Shown here piece after piece: positions 7,346 to 14,931 of a DNA stretch of 24,272 nt. The stretch spans positions 1 through 24,272 of the forward strand of contig CAJTOB010000046.1 in the NCBI GenBank assembly GCA_910578035.1. The letters run 5' to 3'. The notes under the pieces were generated by a model. The model was not told the DNA's origin, did no database searches, and worked only from the letters and a program-made list of their open reading frames with translations. The translations under genes were made by a program, and so were the position numbers. Source of the stretch: an uncultured Muribaculaceae bacterium. Its GTDB lineage: Bacteria > Bacteroidota > Bacteroidia > Bacteroidales > Muribaculaceae. Numbering within the stretch: position 1 is the first letter of the stretch; the number at the start of each line of letters is the position of its first letter.

Positions 7346-8325
7346 AAGCCCGCGCAGCAGTCATACTACTGTTTTCCTGCATCGTACTCACGTCGTTGCA
7401 GAGCTGTTTTACGGGAGTCGAAAGCACTCCCCGCATCAGCCTCAATGATGTGAAAAAGCAGCAGGCTGCCATTGTCACCGATGAGCAGCGCTTTCTGGCC
7501 GGTCTGGCTCCGACACCACCTTCGCAGTGGCGTCCGGGCCATCGGCTGCGTGTAGATGATGCTAAAATAGCTCTTGCGCTGACTTCCGCGTCTGCATCTG
7601 CCGACAGCCTGCCGGGGCGCGACCTCGTGTTCGACAGTTTCTCGCCGGCAGTATCACTGACCGGCACCGATGCTGTCGAAGTCGCATTTCATGCCGACCT
7701 GCCCGGAGGACGGGCCGAGTACTTCTATCGCGTGTCGGTAGATATCGCAGACCTCGATACACTGGAGGCACTTCATGTGCCGTTTACGGTAGACATAGAC
7801 CTCGTCGCCCGTGTCGACAGTCTTATGCGGGGCCGTCGTCTCTTTATACGCACTCCGCAATGGTATAGCCCTTCGGGCAGCCATATTGCAGTACCGGGTC
7901 TGCGCCATGTGCCAGTAGTAATAGACAGTGTTGTGGCCGGCGATTCCAACTATCCTCTCGGAATCATTTTCACGCTCGAAAACGAGGCCCATGCCCGTGC
8001 TCTCGAGCCTTCCGGCAAAGAATGCACTCGCATGGTCTATATGACAGTAGGCCGTAGCCGAGCCGCCACACGCAATTTCGACATTCTATTCTCCTTCCGC
8101 GACCCGCGCCAGATATATCCGGGCATAAAAGACGATATATGGGAGCTGATTGTCCGTTCCCGTGTGAAAGAAGGCATGACCCGCGAGGAATGCCGTCTGG
8201 CACTCGGCGCCCCGACAACACTGCGCCGCATACCAACCTACGGCGGCATGCGCGAGAACTGGCAATACTCCGACGGCGTCTACCTCTACTTCGACGACGG
8301 CTTCCTCACCCGCTTCCGCCAGTAA
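7342..8325 (+). CDS. Lipoprotein with C-terminal SmpA/OmlA (BamE-like) domain
   Basis: The protein starts with a lipoprotein signal peptide (residues 1-21, lipobox LQSC, C22). The middle (about 30-255) is an unassigned beta-rich region with no catalytic motif. The C-terminal 50 or so residues (about 276-327) look like the SmpA/OmlA fold of BamE: VKEGMTREECRLALGAPT, then ENWQYSDGVYLYFDDGFL. In BamE this small domain helps beta-barrel assembly, but such tails also occur in many Bacteroidetes lipoproteins, so a role in outer-membrane assembly is only a guess. The ATG overlaps the stop codon of the prolyl oligopeptidase gene, indicating translational coupling. A strong terminator follows 14 bases after the stop. 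The 327-residue length is far more than the roughly 110 of true BamE. Confidence 0.8.
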   Translation: MKARAAVILLFSCIVLTSLQSCFTGVESTPRISLNDVKKQQAAIVTDEQRFLAGLAPTPPSQWRPGHRLRVDDAKIALALTSASASADSLPGRDLVFDSFSPAVSLTGTDAVEVAFHADLPGGRAEYFYRVSVDIADLDTLEALHVPFTVDIDLVARVDSLMRGRRLFIRTPQWYSPSGSHIAVPGLRHVPVVIDSVVAGDSNYPLGIIFTLENEAHARALEPSGKECTRMVYMTVGRSRAATRNFDILFSFRDPRQIYPGIKDDIWELIVRSRVKEGMTREECRLALGAPTTLRRIPTYGGMRENWQYSDGVYLYFDDGFLTRFRQ

Positions 8326-8339
8326 GCCCTCGACTAACT

Positions 8340-8396
8340 AAAAGGTGAAGATGATAGCAAGTGGTATTGTATCAGTTGCTATCATCTTCACTTTTT
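8340..8396. terminator. Bidirectional intrinsic terminator
   Basis: A 21-base arm (8340-8360) pairs with 8376-8396 with a single wobble, around a 15-base loop. The core GTGAAGATGATAGCAA is perfectly mirrored. A-rich and T-rich ends on either side serve both strands. It lies between the converging lipoprotein gene (plus) and the helicase gene (minus). Confidence 0.9.
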
Positions 8397-8405
8397 GATG
8401 TTACT

Positions 8406-11400
8406 TTAATCGACTCTTCCGAGTTTTAAATCGGCTAAAATTACTGCGGTTTCAGGCTCTTTCTTTTCGGCATCTTTGGGCTTCCAGGCAACAATAAACC
8501 GCACAGACGCAGATGTTACCTTATAGCCTCGGTTTTCCCAATCAGATAAGGTTTCTTTCATTTTTAGCGATAATTTGGCAACCGCAAGATTTGTATCATT
8601 GCTATACAGAGTATTATCTCTATAAACCAGTTTATCACCACTTCTTAATCTCAATATATCTTGTTTTCGTTCTTTGAAATAATTCAGGAAAACATCTTTA
8701 TGAGATAGCTGCAACACTATTTCATCAGGCATTTCATATTCAGCCAAGTCTGTTTTATGGTTAAAACCATCTAAATGATTGAAATAGCTGCCATTGGTGT
8801 GTATGAAAAGTCTGTTTTTCGCTCTGGTGATACCGACATAATAACGACGTTTCAGATAGTCGTTGTCTGGAAAACCGTCTGCGATGAGCATATAAACATC
8901 GTCGAATTCTCTACCCTTTGCCTTGTGGATTGTTGAAACAATAACTTCTGCACCTGATACATCGCAGAAATCTTCTACGGAAGACTCAAAAATGAACTCC
9001 TTTAGGTCGCTGAAATATTTAGTTTTGCTGATTTGCTCAAACAGTTCCAGACACCGTTCAAGATATATCAGGCTTTGGCTTCTTTCATATGCGTTTAGAG
9101 TTGCCAGTCGAGCCTCTTCCCATAGTTCGTCTGTTATCAGAGGAGTTGTAATTCTACAATCTATGTATTTTAGAAAATACCTTGTTTCGGCCATATCCCA
9201 GAAATGAAAACCATCGATAGATTGTATGAGTTTGCAGTTTATACCATGTTTTTTCAGAAGTGCAATTATGATTAAGGCTTCTTCATTGGTCTGAGTCAAA
9301 ACACAAGATGTTCCGTTGCCTCGGTGCATAAGCAGATTGTCAACGAGAGGATAATACATGAACTTCGATATATGATGGATAACATCGACATATCCATGTT
9401 CATTTTTCATAGAGATAATTGGTGTGCTTTTTATTCTTTTTGTGATGGCTTTTGAAAAATTATTTGCGAAGTTTACCGGAAGTTGTGAACTTCGGTAATT
9501 TTCGGTCATTTCAATGAGACGGCTGCCACTTTCCTGTGTCAATTTATACATGAAATCAGAATTTGAACCTCTGAATTCATATATATTTTGGTCATCATCG
9601 CCTACTGCAATCACACGCATATCTTCGTTATTTGCCATCAAGGCTTTTACCAAGGCATACTCATCGGTGCCCATATCCTGAGCTTCATCTATGACCAAAA
9701 CAGTTTTGCCGATTCTGTTTGGCTCGACCTCACCTTGTGAAATCATTTCGGCAGCTTTTGCAACTACATTTTTTGAATCTTCAAGATTTCCGATTCGCCC
9801 CAATAGGTCAAAGCAGTATGAGTGAAATGTTTTTATATCTACAAAGTGGGCGGCGTTTCCTATCAGACCCATGAGACGCTGTTTGAATTCTGTTGCAGCA
9901 GCTCTCGAAAAGGTAAGCATAAGGAGTTGCTCATGCTTTACATCTTCCAGAAGAAGAAGTGAAGCAAGTTTGTGCACCAATACACGGGTTTTACCACTGC
10001 CAGGCCCTGCTGCAACCACTATGCAACGAGATTCTTTGTCAGATATGATTTCCATCTGTCTGCTCGATAACTCACAGAAGAGCTGTCTGTATTTCTGTGG
10101 AGTAAGATTCCGTTGGATTTCGTTCAGCCTGTCGCCTTTGAAATATTTTGATACGAACTTTTTATAGTCCATGTGGAAATAATCCTGTACATACTGTAGA
10201 GCCGCATTGTAATCTTTCATCATTAAGTTGGCATATTCTCCTACGATGTGTATCTGTTGGATTTTAAGCTTGTAGAATTCATTGAGCATTCTATAATCTT
10301 CTTGCTTATATCTTGCTTTGCTGTCTTTGACTCTCTGGATATTCATGGCGTTATAAAGGACCAGAAAACCTCCTTCGAGTTTCAACGCGCCGATTTTAGA
10401 CAGATAAAGCAAAGCCTCTTCCACATCTTCCAGTTGAATATCATCAAGACCTCCAAATAGCGATTGCGAATTTGTTTTTATTCTATTAAGAAGTTCTACA
10501 ACAGAAAACTGAATTGGTTTGGACTGATTACCGCTGTTTTCCGTTTCCGCAGCAATGCAATATAACCATTTTACAGCAAAATGGCATATTTCCAGCCGTT
10601 TCTCATAGCGTCTCAGCGTGGATTCAATATCAGTTTGGCGGCTTAGGATAAGATTATGGGCCGCAGTTTCTTTTTTATTGGTATAGCCTTTTATGGTAAG
10701 AAAATAAAGCAGTGTGCGAATATCCTTCTCCTTAGAAGTACCGATACCTTCATTGACTGCATTTTCGTTTAGCTGTTTGCATGATATCTGCAGAGATTCA
10801 TCAGGGATATTATCAAGAATATATTTTTCAAGACGAGCGAATCTTTCAAGAAGCATTTGTGATTTTCTCTCTGAATCGCCTGTCTCTAAAAGATAAGCGG
10901 ATATATCCTTGCTGTCGGCGAGGATTCCTTCCTGACGCATTCTCTCAACTATTGAAATAACATCACGTTTGCTTAATCCGAGAGTATCCGCGAGGTAGTC
11001 TATGCGAGATTCAGCCTCGGAATCTTGTGCTTTCGCAATGTGTTTCTGTGATATGAGTGATTTTATTATTCGGACAGCTTTTTCTATCTCATTATTATCG
11101 AAGAACACCGATGTTGTTATTCGATTTCTCGCTTCGTCCATATTTTTGACTGTAATCCCTGTAGCATAGACATGAGGTACATTATTACCTCTTATAAGAT
11201 AGCCGGACTGTTCCAGTGTTGCCAATGCAGTTCTTACGCGTGTCTCGATATCATATACTGAATCATCCCACCCGGCTTGCCTCGCAATTTCTAAAGCCGA
11301 ACAACTCACTTTCGTGTGCTGACGGGTAAGTTCTTTTACAGCTTTCCATATCTGTTGAATCTCACTTACACTTATTTTGGTCTGATTAAGCAATATAAAA

Positions 11401-13286
11401 TGTTTGTCGAGATCATTGTCGCTGAAAAGGACATAACAACGGGCATTTAGATTGGGGTCTCGTCCTGCGCGACCTGCTTCCTGAACGTAGTTCTCCAGAG
11501 AATCTGAAATATCATAGTGAACAACCAGGCCAACATCTTTTTTGTCGACCCCCATGCCAAACGCCGATGTTGCTACTATTATATTTACGCGACCGTTCAT
11601 GAAATCCTCCTGATTTCTTATTTTTTCTTCTGCATCCATCTTGCCGTTGAAGGGTAGAGCTTTATAGCCGTCTCGTGTCAGTCGCGCAGCGAGTTCTTTG
11701 GTACGTTTTGTACGAGAAACATAAACGATGGCAGGGCATTCTGATTCGGAAATAATTCCGCGAAGTTTCAGATACTTGTCGCTATCGTTTTCGGCATGTA
11801 TGACTGAGTATCGGAGATTAGTTCTGGATGCTTTTGAAGCATATAATTCTAAGGTCAGATTCAATGATTGCTTGAAATAGTCGCATATATCCTGGATTAC
11901 TTTTTGTTTAGCGGTGGCCGTAAAGCAGGATACAGGAATCTGGTATTTACATTTTTTACGTTCCTGATAATCTTTGATGAATTTTCCTATATATAGATAA
12001 TCGACTCTGAAGTCATGGCCCCATGAAGAAAAACAATGAGCCTCATCTATTACAAATCTTACAATGTGGCGTGCGGTCAGTATTTTTTCGATAGTTTTTG
12101 ACCTCAGCATTTCAGGAGATATGTATAATAACGAAGCCTCTCCGTTGTATACCCTTTCTATGGCGAGAGCTCTTGATATAGGGTCTAACATGCCATTAAT
12201 TGTCACCGCATCTGTGATACCCCTCTCAGCGAGATTGTCTACCTGATCTTTCATAAGCGACTGTAAAGGTGAAATAACCACAGTAAGGCCGTGCACGGCT
12301 TGGCCGGCTATGAAAGCAGGTAATTGAAATGTAAGAGATTTACCGCCGCCGGTGGGAAATATAGCCAAAAGTGATTTTCCCTCCACACCAGCGTTTGCGG
12401 CTTGCTCCTGAAGGGATTCACCATCGTAGGTGCGGAAATTACTGAAACCAAAAAAAGATTCCAGTTTTGCATGAATATCAAGTTCCCGGTTGCAGTACTC
12501 GCAGCCGTCTGTACATCTGGTATGACGCAGCAACTTTACTATATTCTCGACTTCGGGATAGTTATGGAGTACCCAGCCCGGGGTTACGGATCTGTAATCT
12601 GATGTTTCGATGAGTGCCAATGCGTATGCAAGAGCGCAGGGGTATTGCTGAATGAGCATATCGAGATTGGCATTCAGGCAAATCTTTCCGGTATAGAGAG
12701 TTCTTATAAGTTCGCTTATTCTGGTGATGTCATAGTCAGCATTTACTAATTTAAAGAATCCTTCAAACTCCTTATACTCTTTCAACAGGGATGCAAATAG
12801 TATTTGTTTATCGTTGGTCCATGAATTCCAGCAGTTGATTTCATCAACTAATAAATCGTTGGCATTCTTGCAGTCATTAACAGGATTGTTAATTTGCTCG
12901 CTCATCAGTTTGTCATCTTTGACAAGCCTGTGATACGGCCGTTCCGGAAATAATAATGGAGAAAGGTAAAGAGTGTCTACCAATGTCCAGCGGTGAGGCT
13001 TATCATGGAATAAATATTTTGCGTCATGATGAATTATGTTGTGCCCGCAGATATAATCTACATTATCAAGAAAAATAAATAAAGCATCTTTGGAATTTTG
13101 ATGGAAGATAGAACCATCATGTTTTAATGCTCCGATATCATGGATTTTATGATCTTTTAAGCCTACCTCTATATCGACTACCGCATAGGCAGCCTCCTGG
13201 ATTGGTGTAGATGCAGTCTGATTCTTGGAAATATCGTTTTTATCATCGCTTTTTCGGAATCCGATGAATCTGCGCCATATCGACAT
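8406..13286 (-). CDS. Exonuclease-RecQ-UvrD fusion helicase, 1626 aa
   Basis: One frame joins three nucleic-acid enzymes. Residues about 32-130 are a DEDDh 3'-5' exonuclease: D38-x-E40, D88 in GHNIIHHDAKYL, and H119 with D124 in YHRLVKD. Residues about 285-620 are a RecQ-type SF2 helicase: Walker A PTGGGKS (311-317), DEAH (414-417), SAFGMGVDKKDV, and motif VI QEAGRAGRD (602-610). About 640-1050 contains winged-helix-like and helical linker segments. About 1074-1500 is a UvrD/PcrA-type SF1 helicase: GPGSGKT (1094-1100), VIDEAQD (1198-1204), VGDDDQNIYEFRG, ENYRSS, STIHKAKGREF, and YVGITRAK (1483-1490). The last 120 residues are unassigned. A C-x3-C-x2-C-x6-H cluster (C258, C262, C265, H272) lies before the RecQ part, while the usual RecQ zinc domain after motif VI is not seen. 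All motors look intact. Likely roles are DNA repair, recombination or defence; which one cannot be told. The gene stands alone and is AT-richer than its neighbours. Confidence 0.93.
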   Translation of the reverse strand: MSIWRRFIGFRKSDDKNDISKNQTASTPIQEAAYAVVDIEVGLKDHKIHDIGALKHDGSIFHQNSKDALFIFLDNVDYICGHNIIHHDAKYLFHDKPHRWTLVDTLYLSPLLFPERPYHRLVKDDKLMSEQINNPVNDCKNANDLLVDEINCWNSWTNDKQILFASLLKEYKEFEGFFKLVNADYDITRISELIRTLYTGKICLNANLDMLIQQYPCALAYALALIETSDYRSVTPGWVLHNYPEVENIVKLLRHTRCTDGCEYCNRELDIHAKLESFFGFSNFRTYDGESLQEQAANAGVEGKSLLAIFPTGGGKSLTFQLPAFIAGQAVHGLTVVISPLQSLMKDQVDNLAERGITDAVTINGMLDPISRALAIERVYNGEASLLYISPEMLRSKTIEKILTARHIVRFVIDEAHCFSSWGHDFRVDYLYIGKFIKDYQERKKCKYQIPVSCFTATAKQKVIQDICDYFKQSLNLTLELYASKASRTNLRYSVIHAENDSDKYLKLRGIISESECPAIVYVSRTKRTKELAARLTRDGYKALPFNGKMDAEEKIRNQEDFMNGRVNIIVATSAFGMGVDKKDVGLVVHYDISDSLENYVQEAGRAGRDPNLNARCYVLFSDNDLDKHFILLNQTKISVSEIQQIWKAVKELTRQHTKVSCSALEIARQAGWDDSVYDIETRVRTALATLEQSGYLIRGNNVPHVYATGITVKNMDEARNRITTSVFFDNNEIEKAVRIIKSLISQKHIAKAQDSEAESRIDYLADTLGLSKRDVISIVERMRQEGILADSKDISAYLLETGDSERKSQMLLERFARLEKYILDNIPDESLQISCKQLNENAVNEGIGTSKEKDIRTLLYFLTIKGYTNKKETAAHNLILSRQTDIESTLRRYEKRLEICHFAVKWLYCIAAETENSGNQSKPIQFSVVELLNRIKTNSQSLFGGLDDIQLEDVEEALLYLSKIGALKLEGGFLVLYNAMNIQRVKDSKARYKQEDYRMLNEFYKLKIQQIHIVGEYANLMMKDYNAALQYVQDYFHMDYKKFVSKYFKGDRLNEIQRNLTPQKYRQLFCELSSRQMEIISDKESRCIVVAAGPGSGKTRVLVHKLASLLLLEDVKHEQLLMLTFSRAAATEFKQRLMGLIGNAAHFVDIKTFHSYCFDLLGRIGNLEDSKNVVAKAAEMISQGEVEPNRIGKTVLVIDEAQDMGTDEYALVKALMANNEDMRVIAVGDDDQNIYEFRGSNSDFMYKLTQESGSRLIEMTENYRSSQLPVNFANNFSKAITKRIKSTPIISMKNEHGYVDVIHHISKFMYYPLVDNLLMHRGNGTSCVLTQTNEEALIIIALLKKHGINCKLIQSIDGFHFWDMAETRYFLKYIDCRITTPLITDELWEEARLATLNAYERSQSLIYLERCLELFEQISKTKYFSDLKEFIFESSVEDFCDVSGAEVIVSTIHKAKGREFDDVYMLIADGFPDNDYLKRRYYVGITRAKNRLFIHTNGSYFNHLDGFNHKTDLAEYEMPDEIVLQLSHKDVFLNYFKERKQDILRLRSGDKLVYRDNTLYSNDTNLAVAKLSLKMKETLSDWENRGYKVTSASVRFIVAWKPKDAEKKEPETAVILADLKLGRVD

Positions 13287-13351
13287 AATTATAGATTTGC
13301 TTAGGTTATTTATTTCATAGATTATAAGCTGGAGAAAACTCCTATAATTTA

Positions 13352-13359
13352 CAAAAATA
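13352..13359 (-). promoter_or_regulatory. Candidate -7 box (TATTTTTG) of the fusion helicase gene
   Basis: The minus strand reads TATTTTTG, matching TAnnTTTG, 65 bases before the ATG. No good -33 TTG lies about 20 bases upstream, so this is a partial match in an AT-rich spacer where chance hits are easy. Confidence 0.35.
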
Positions 13360-13407
13360 CTAAAAAAACGATAGATTGCTGATTGCAGATAAATTTGTTT
13401 TAGGCAA

Positions 13408-13446
13408 AAAAACGGTGCTCTGTAGAAACTTCAGAGCACCGTTTTT
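13408..13446 (-). terminator. Intrinsic terminator of the flavodoxin gene
   Basis: Fifteen bases (13408-13422) pair perfectly with 13432-13446 around a 9-base loop, with core CGGTGCTCTG. On the minus strand it ends in a run of T. It begins one base after the flavodoxin stop codon. The upstream A-run would also give a T-run on the plus strand, but no plus-strand gene ends here. Confidence 0.9.
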
Positions 13447-13447
13447 A

Positions 13448-13939
13448 TCAGGCGAGGAGGGCGGCCCAGGCCTGGAGGCGGCGGTCGGTGTACTCGGGGT
13501 GGTTGACAAGGTCGAGAACGAGGCCGCGCATGGTGTCGCCGTCGGAGGCTTCGGAGTGGCGGAAGGTGTAGCCGTCGGCGGGATATTCGCCTATCATTTG
13601 GGCGCCCGTATCTTTGAGGCTGGAGTAGATTTTGCCTACAGCATCGCAGAATGTATCTTTCATCTTTTCGTCGCCGCAGCCGAAGATGGCAATTTTGTGT
13701 CCATGGAGGTCGAGCGCCTGGGCGCCGTCTATGAAATCGTACATATCTTCTTCAAGATTTCCGCCTCTCCAGGTTGAGCTACCTATAATTATGGTTTCGT
13801 AGTCGCCCAGAGCCGACGGGGCTGTATCGGCCACATTGTGTATGTCTTCAGGCGGAATGCCCATTATTTTTGCGAGACGATTGGCAACGCCGGCTGTTGT
13901 GCCGGTATTTGAAGCATAGAAAATACCGTATTTTTTCAT
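13448..13939 (-). CDS. fldA: Flavodoxin, long-chain type
   Basis: Flavodoxins are small cytoplasmic FMN proteins that carry electrons and can replace ferredoxin under iron limitation. The 163-residue length fits. The phosphate-binding loop is residues 8-15 (YASNTGTT, an S/T-x-T-G-x-T motif). The two FMN-stacking loops are STWRGGNL (W57) and GCGDEKMKDTFCDAVG (from about 87). The segment from about 117 (GEYPADGYTFRHSEASDGD) is the extra loop of the long-chain FldA class. The start is ATG at 13937-13939, and the next gene diverges from it. A strong terminator follows the stop directly, so it is a single-gene unit. No iron or redox operator was recognised upstream. Confidence 0.95.
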   Translation of the reverse strand: MKKYGIFYASNTGTTAGVANRLAKIMGIPPEDIHNVADTAPSALGDYETIIIGSSTWRGGNLEEDMYDFIDGAQALDLHGHKIAIFGCGDEKMKDTFCDAVGKIYSSLKDTGAQMIGEYPADGYTFRHSEASDGDTMRGLVLDLVNHPEYTDRRLQAWAALLA

Positions 13940-14020
13940 TGTAATGTTGTTGTTGATTTATCATATAACACGGCTAAGTCGTCTCTGGTTCAGTATTTTT
14001 AACAATGCTGATTAACACTC

Positions 14021-14053
14021 TTTGGAAAACCTCGCTATCCGGGCGAATGTTTG
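14021..14053 (+). promoter_or_regulatory. Promoter of the OmpA-domain gene (TTTG-N21-AATGTTTG)
   Basis: TTTG at 14021-14024 and AATGTTTG at 14046-14053 are 21 bases apart. The second box differs from TAnnTTTG only at its first base. It predicts a leader of about 35 bases before the ATG at 14094. Confidence 0.5.
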
Positions 14054-14093
14054 TATATTAAAACGACGTTACAACTACCAAAATTCAATAATC

Positions 14094-14861
14094 ATGGCAA
14101 CGAACGACAATAAAGCACCTAAAGACGGCTCCAGGAGCCTCAAGGCGCATAATGAACCAGAGAAGCTTGCCGCACATCCGGAACCGGCACGGCTCGAAGC
14201 CTATAAGGAAGACGAGGAAATAGTTCCGGCAGTAACCGCCGATGTCGATGAAACTCCGAAATTCATAAAATATGGTGCCGCCGTATTGCTTGGTCTTGCT
14301 TTCGGTCTCGGCTGCTATATTTGGTATGACGGCGGATTCCCGTCGCAGCCTCAGAACCCCGAGGGGCCGTTCGCTTCCCGTGCGGCCAATTACGACTATT
14401 TCAACAGCAATAACGACTATGAGATATATTACTCGGATGCCGATATTCCCTCTCCTTTCGAGGCTACGGCATATGACCTCGAGCCTCAGGTGGTGACAGC
14501 CGAAGTTGCCTCTGTGCCTGATGCCGACGGAGCGATGGCTGCAGCCGGCGATATACCGGTGGTCGTATATTTGTTCCAGTATGACTCTTCCAAGATTCCC
14601 GAAACGGCTGCTTTGACGAATATTGCAAATAGGGCGTCCAAAGCCGGCATGGCGCTTGACGTGAAGGCTTATACCGACGAGCACGGACGAGTGGCTTACA
14701 ACAAGCGGCTGAGCGAACGCCGAGCCAAGGCAATCGCCGACTATCTGGTTGCCCACGGTATGCCTGCTGCGAAGGTTGTGATACATCCGATGGGACCTAC
14801 TCACCAGTTCGGAAGTGATGCCGCCGACAGACGTGCTGAAATCACTCCTCTTCGCCAGTAG
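14094..14861 (+). CDS. Membrane-anchored OmpA-domain (peptidoglycan-binding) protein
   Basis: I start at the ATG at 14094 (MATNDNKAPKDG). A longer frame begins with TTG at 14022, but that codon falls inside the predicted promoter. The 255-residue protein has a charged cytoplasmic N-terminus (1-57, rich in Glu, Lys, Ala), one membrane helix (about 58-77), an acidic, Tyr/Asn-rich periplasmic linker (about 80-150), and a C-terminal OmpA-like domain (about 155-255). The peptidoglycan-binding signature is visible in TDEHGRVAYNKRLSERRAKA (194-213), including D195 and R209/R210. This orientation suggests an inner-membrane protein that grips the wall from the cytoplasmic-membrane side, rather than an outer-membrane OmpA. 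It lies next to the wall-elongation cluster but converges with it, and has its own promoter and terminator. Confidence 0.85.
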   Translation: MATNDNKAPKDGSRSLKAHNEPEKLAAHPEPARLEAYKEDEEIVPAVTADVDETPKFIKYGAAVLLGLAFGLGCYIWYDGGFPSQPQNPEGPFASRAANYDYFNSNNDYEIYYSDADIPSPFEATAYDLEPQVVTAEVASVPDADGAMAAAGDIPVVVYLFQYDSSKIPETAALTNIANRASKAGMALDVKAYTDEHGRVAYNKRLSERRAKAIADYLVAHGMPAAKVVIHPMGPTHQFGSDAADRRAEITPLRQ

Positions 14862-14896
14862 TACTGCTACAGACTGCTCGTGTGAGCGGTATATGC

Positions 14897-14926
14897 AAAA
14901 GGCGCGGCCCGAAGGCTGCGCCTTTT
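14897..14926. terminator. Bidirectional intrinsic terminator between the OmpA-domain gene and rodA
   Basis: AAAAGGCGCGGCC (14897-14909) pairs with GGCTGCGCCTTTT (14914-14926) with one wobble and a 4-base CGAA loop. A-run and T-run flanks allow use by both converging genes. Confidence 0.9.
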
Positions 14927-14931
14927 GTGTG

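Noticed and set aside
14022..14093. Extended N-terminus (TTG start) of the OmpA-domain protein
   Set aside because: The TTG lies within the TTTG element of the predicted promoter, so it would not be transcribed.
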